Source of the DNA: Candidatus Woesearchaeota archaeon | Lineage (GTDB): Archaea > Nanobdellota > Nanobdellia > SCGC-AAA011-G17 > JACQNH01 | DNA: 12,274 nucleotides | Assembly (NCBI GenBank): GCA_016203175.1 | Contig: JACQNH010000085.1 | Coordinates: 1 to 12,274, forward strand | Direction of reading: 5' to 3' | Shown: positions 11,795 through 12,274 of the stretch, piece after piece | Layout of the letters: each line of letters starts with the position of its first letter | How positions within the stretch are numbered: the first letter of the stretch is position 1 | Notes under the pieces: generated by a model | Told to the model about the DNA's origin: nothing | Databases searched by the model: none | The model's input: the letters and a program-made list of their open reading frames with translations, nothing else | Made by a program: the position numbers and the translations under genes

Positions 11795-12024
11795 CTAAAT
11801 TCACCTTCATTCAATTCTTCCATCTCGCCTACATTAAAGTTATGTTTGGGTTTAATTTTCTTTGCTTCTTCAAAAAGTTTATCTATATCTTCTTCAATTG
11901 GTTTTAGTATTAATCTACCTTTTTCTTTGATTAATTCAATCTTTGAACCAGTATCTAAACCAAAATCTTCTCTTATTTCAGCCGGAATCGTTAGTTGTCT
12001 ACCTTTGCTTATCTGAACTATCAT
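11791..12024 (-). CDS. vapB: AbrB/SpoVT-family antitoxin (VapB type)
   Basis: A 77-residue protein. Residues 1-45 form an AbrB-like swapped-hairpin DNA-binding domain (ISKGRQLTIPAEIREDFGLDTGSKIELIKEKGRLILKP, cited as that region). The C-terminal ~30 residues, acidic and helical, would wrap the PIN toxin and block its active site. It neutralises VapC and, with it, usually represses its own promoter. A TATA box 24-33 nt upstream suggests a leaderless mRNA, and a 16-bp palindrome lies between the TATA box and the ATG, in operator position. It ends in the ATGA overlap with vapC. Confidence 0.92.
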   Translation of the reverse strand: MIVQISKGRQLTIPAEIREDFGLDTGSKIELIKEKGRLILKPIEEDIDKLFEEAKKIKPKHNFNVGEMEELNEGEFR

Positions 12025-12027
12025 TAC

Positions 12028-12057
12028 ATTCTTAATTAAGAATTAAGCATTTATAAA
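12028..12057 (-). promoter_or_regulatory. vapBC promoter with palindromic operator candidate
   Basis: CTTTATAAATG on the minus strand (about 12048-12057) is a good TATA box at leaderless distance from the ATG at 12024. ATTCTTAATTAAGAAT (12028-12043) is a perfect 16-bp palindrome covering the expected RNA start, followed by a further partial TTAATT copy. The position fits autorepression by the VapB/VapBC complex. Confidence 0.6.
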
Positions 12058-12092
12058 GATTATTATTCGAGTATATGAGACTTTTACATGCA

Positions 12093-12267
12093 TAAACTTT
12101 GTTTTACACTAAATAATTTATACGAAAATTTGCGGAAAAATTGTAAAATTTACGGAAAAGATGGAAACTTTACAAAAAACTTGTAATATTTACGTAACAT
12201 TTACAATAGAAATTAAGCAAAATTCATCTGCAATTTAAAAATTGCAGTTTTCTTTTGCAGAGAATAA
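12093..12267 (+). repeat. Dispersed intergenic repeat, copy 2 (175 bp)
   Basis: Second copy of the repeat at 39-202, same orientation, starting and ending at matching bases (TAAACTTTG to GAATAA). It differs by five G-to-A changes and an 11-bp insertion near 12192-12202 that adds another TTTAC half-site and creates TTACGTAA. The TATA-like TTTATAC (12117-12123), the CTGCAATTT/AAATTGCAG inverted repeat (12228-12247) and the TTTTCTTTT tract (12248-12256) are unchanged. It lies upstream of, and transcriptionally away from, vapBC. Confidence 0.93.
12228..12256 (+). terminator. Hairpin plus T-tract inside repeat copy 2
   Basis: Identical to the element at 163-191: a perfect 9-bp stem, 2-nt spacer and TTTTCTTTT. 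Conservation of this part between copies supports a function such as ending a short plus-strand RNA, but this is inferred. Confidence 0.45.
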
Positions 12268-12274
12268 AAAAACG

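Noticed and set aside
239..12024. Known anti-phage defence island
   Set aside because: Apart from VapBC and the NT-HEPN protein there is no restriction, CRISPR, CBASS, retron or similar effector gene.

Overview
The window is about 12.3 kb of very AT-rich DNA (roughly 30% G+C by eye). It most likely comes from an archaeon, possibly a small-genome DPANN lineage such as Pacearchaeota or Woesearchaeota. The archaeal call rests on TATA-like boxes about 25-32 nt upstream of many start codons with no Shine-Dalgarno sequence (leaderless genes), on BRE/TATA promoters (AAAGG-TTTATATA) in front of the genes that do have leaders, and on an archaeal-style gene mix (PEP synthase, zinc-ribbon proteins, AbrB/PIN pair, many unknowns). 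The lineage is inference. TGA is used as a stop and TGG for Trp, so the code looks standard.

Layout. Positions 1-238 hold one copy of a ~165-175 bp repeat; a second copy in the same orientation lies at 12093-12267, so the two copies bracket all the genes. Positions 239-1671 form a minus-strand operon of two related unknown proteins followed by lspA (signal peptidase II), with a 9-nt gap and then an ATGA overlap. ndk (1720-2220) and an unknown two-Cys protein (2245-2673) follow on the minus strand. A 490-residue unknown protein (2713-4185, plus) diverges from the latter through a 39-bp region with two interleaved promoters. A 91-residue unknown gene (4206-4481, minus) has a 23-bp inverted repeat centred on its TATA box.

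Positions 4586-7914 (plus) hold the most distinctive block: a basic 178-residue protein, a 606-residue TIM-barrel protein that keeps all nine metal-ligand positions of endonuclease IV but carries a ~220-residue insertion, a 38-codon small ORF overlapping its stop codon by ATGA, and a nucleotidyltransferase with a HEPN-like helical C-terminus. The substrate and pathway of this block are unknown.

Convergent to it is a 143-residue unknown gene (7917-8348). Then comes ppsA (PEP synthase, minus), whose conserved N-terminus extends 27-29 codons upstream of the first ATG and has no ATG, GTG or TTG start, only ATA or ATT behind a strong Shine-Dalgarno. A divergent double zinc-ribbon protein (10920-11267) and a VapBC-type toxin-antitoxin operon (11423-12024) with a 16-bp palindrome in its promoter complete the gene set. 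No tRNA, rRNA, CRISPR array, transposase or integrase was seen.
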